From Haloactinospora alba (GTDB lineage Bacteria > Actinomycetota > Actinomycetes > Streptosporangiales > Streptosporangiaceae), in assembly GCF_006717075.1 (NCBI RefSeq), contig NZ_VFQC01000001.1, positions 3,643,501 to 3,707,500 on the forward strand: DNA of 64,000 bases. The letters run 5' to 3'. Below, piece after piece: positions 62,889-64,000 of this stretch (position 1 is the first letter of the stretch; every line of letters starts with the position of its first letter). The notes under the pieces were generated by a model. The model was not told the origin of the DNA. It saw only the letters and a program-made list of their open reading frames with translations, and searched no databases. The translations under genes and the position numbers were made by a program.

Positions 62889-63386
62889 ATGACGGTGCCC
62901 CAGTTTATTCGCACCCTCGCGTCCCTGTGGACGCTGCTCACGGTGCTGGCTGTCGCCTTGTTCCCGCCCACGCGCTACCGGGATCGCTACCAGCGGCTGG
63001 AACCGCGCGTCGCGGTGCCACTTGCCCCTCGCCGCCAGGCGGCGGCACGCCGCTTCACCGTGCCGTCACCACGGGCCGGGATCTCCCACCGAGACGTAGA
63101 CAGTGGCATGGTTCCCCCGGCCGCGCTGCCGGAACCCGAGCTGCTCGATCCCGAGGAGCACAGCCCCGTCCGGCCCTACGTGACCCAGCACGAACGCCAC
63201 CGCCAAGTTCAAGAAAGGGAAGAAGCAGCGCGGTACTGCCCGGCCTGCGGCGCTCCCACCACACCCGAGCCCGTCACACCGATCTACGGCGACGGTCTCG
63301 ACGGTGTCCGCGCGGAACTCTCCCCGCTGGTGCGCCAGTGGCTGGCCCAGCGCGACCAGGAGAGCACGATGGGGGTGATCCGGTGA
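62889..63386 (+). CDS. Membrane-anchored CPxC protein, cassette B
   Basis: The protein has 165 residues. One N-terminal helix (LASLWTLLTVLAVALF), the block LDPEEHSPVRPYVTQHERHRQVQE identical over much of its length to cassette A, CPACGA, and a final helix (DGVRAELSPLVRQWLAQRDQE). The middle differs by insertions (about residues 55-75). It is coupled to the next gene by a GTGA overlap. Confidence 0.86.
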   Translation: MTVPQFIRTLASLWTLLTVLAVALFPPTRYRDRYQRLEPRVAVPLAPRRQAAARRFTVPSPRAGISHRDVDSGMVPPAALPEPELLDPEEHSPVRPYVTQHERHRQVQEREEAARYCPACGAPTTPEPVTPIYGDGLDGVRAELSPLVRQWLAQRDQESTMGVIR

Positions 63387-63601
63387 GTATCCCCAACAGC
63401 TGGCCCTCTCCCCTGCTGCGTCCGGGTGATGTGGCCGAGGCCTTCGGCGTGACCACCTCCACCGTCAACACCTGGGTACGCCACGGCCACCTGACACCAG
63501 TGCTGGTCACCCCGGGCGGGCACCGCCGCTTCCTGCCCGACCACGTCCAGGACCTGATAGCCGCCACCCACCACCAGGACAAGGCAGGTGGTGACACGTG
63601 A
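63383..63601 (+). CDS. BldC-like MerR-type HTH protein, cassette B
   Basis: The protein has 72 residues from the GTG overlapping the previous stop. LLRPGDVAEAFGVTTSTVNTWVRHGHLTPVLVTPGGHRRFLPDHVQDLIAATH differs from the cassette A copy at only a few positions in the HTH. The two may bind the same sites. Confidence 0.92.
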   Translation: MSIPNSWPSPLLRPGDVAEAFGVTTSTVNTWVRHGHLTPVLVTPGGHRRFLPDHVQDLIAATHHQDKAGGDT

Positions 63602-63767
63602 ACCTCACCCCCACGAACGCCAAGAATTGCGCGACTTACTGGAGCAGCTCACCCAGGCCATGGAGGGCGGCGCTCTGTGGCCCAACCAGATCCACGACAC
63701 CCTGCGGGAACTCCACACTTGCGTGGACACCTGGCTCGGTGACGAGACCGAGGACCACGCCCCCTAA
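63598..63767 (+). pseudogene. Third gene of cassette B, frameshifted
   Basis: The GTG at 63598 overlaps the previous stop as in cassette A. After MNLTP the frame is lost: a five-C run (63608-63612) has one C fewer than needed. Restoring it gives ERQELRDLLEQLTQAMEGGALWPNQIHDTLRELHTCVDTWLGDETEDHAP and a stop at 63765-63767, clearly the partner of the cassette A protein. It is a true lesion or a sequencing error in a short homopolymer. Confidence 0.75.
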
Positions 63768-63778
63768 CCCCGCCCACA

Positions 63779-63813
63779 GGCCCCGCATCCGGCAACCCCC
63801 GGGGTGCGGGGCC
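63779..63813 (+). terminator. Terminator of cassette B trio
   Basis: GGCCCCGCATCC (63779-63790) pairs with GGGGTGCGGGGCC (63801-63813), with one bulge, and is homologous to the hairpin after cassette A. GAGAAAACCACG follows at a similar distance. Confidence 0.75.
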
Positions 63814-63889
63814 ACCGCTGTCACCGAGACCGAGAAAACCACGCGTGCGCCGCCCGCGACACGTCGTACACCCACGTCCACGTGGGAGC

Positions 63890-63909
63890 TTTCCCGCGTA
63901 CCTATCTCC
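63890..63909 (-). repeat. 20-bp motif matching the EACC1-like upstream sequence
   Basis: On the minus strand this is GGAGATAGGTACGCGGGAAA, 19/20 identical to 4339-4358. No gene start is evident beside it on this side. Confidence 0.35.
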
Positions 63910-64000
63910 GAGGTGACAAAGGACTAACCCTCGGATTCCTCCCTCCGCCCATACCTGCTTCTGGCCAGGGGCGCTTTCGGCGCAGGTCGCCCGGTTCCCA

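Overview
The window is chromosomal DNA of a high-GC actinomycete. Supporting features are GC-rich codon use, frequent GTG starts with GGAGG-type ribosome sites and ATGA/GTGA stop-start overlaps, a four-component conservon operon, BldC-like and XRE(DUF5753)/DUF397 regulators, GlnR-type nitrogen boxes, an F420-type LLM oxidoreductase and type I-E-like CRISPR repeats. The mixture fits Nocardiopsaceae or related Streptosporangiales, but the genus is an inference. No rRNA, tRNA, plasmid or phage backbone was found.

Layout. 1-3.5 kb: peptidoglycan-recovery operon on the minus strand (nagZ, namZ, start of a serine hydrolase). 3.8-4.3 kb: broken EACC1-like gene. 4.5-12 kb: small metabolic genes with local regulators (VOC protein, PhzF/LysR, SDR, gltS-type symporter plus FAD oxidase facing an RpiR regulator). 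12-17.4 kb: polyol or sugar uptake locus (SorC regulator, Zn dehydrogenase, binding protein, two permeases, no ATPase). 18-21.7 kb: aldehyde dehydrogenase and DUF779 facing a GAF regulator. 22.2-23.3 kb: amidase gene cut by a 159-bp MITE. 23.4-27 kb: membrane Mo-oxidoreductase, then a thioredoxin lipoprotein and CcdA. 27-28.7 kb: XRE-PPOX regulator and adenosine deaminase. 29.9-33.8 kb: conservon. 34-38.2 kb: acyl-CoA dehydrogenase, a possible 38-aa peptide gene, zinc-ribbon protein, P-loop kinase, MoaD-like protein and BNR protein. 38.4-40.7 kb: cassette A. 40.9-41.7 kb: two CRISPR arrays without cas genes. 41.7-44.4 kb: two paralogous PH-like membrane proteins and an APC permease. 44.4-54.4 kb: nitrate/nitrite assimilation cluster with two GlnR boxes, an NnaR-like regulator and a damaged sirohydrochlorin chelatase. 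54.4-60 kb: membrane protein, LLM oxidoreductase, FtsX-type ABC exporter facing a two-component system. 60.2-61.7 kb: NADP-type glutamate dehydrogenase. 61.7-63.8 kb: cassette B.

The most original observation is the pair of paralogous cassettes at 38.4-40.7 and 61.7-63.8 kb. Each has a minus-strand XRE(DUF5753)-DUF397 pair facing a translationally coupled plus-strand trio: a membrane-anchored CPxC protein, a BldC-like HTH protein and a ~60-aa protein. Both trios are preceded by an RNA hairpin of identical architecture (7-bp stem, bulged C, 5-bp stem, 6-nt loop), whose stems differ in sequence but keep pairing, at the same distance from the start codon and followed by the same 13-base stretch. 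This suggests a conserved structured leader.

A second theme is a family of TA-flanked ~160-bp MITEs and relics (22.9, 29.4, 36.6 kb; remnants at 31.74 and 35.94 kb). They sit at gene ends and supply TAG stop codons; one has cut an amidase gene in a way that precise excision would repair in frame. Several genes are damaged by short indels: the EACC1-like gene, the chelatase, and the third gene of cassette B.
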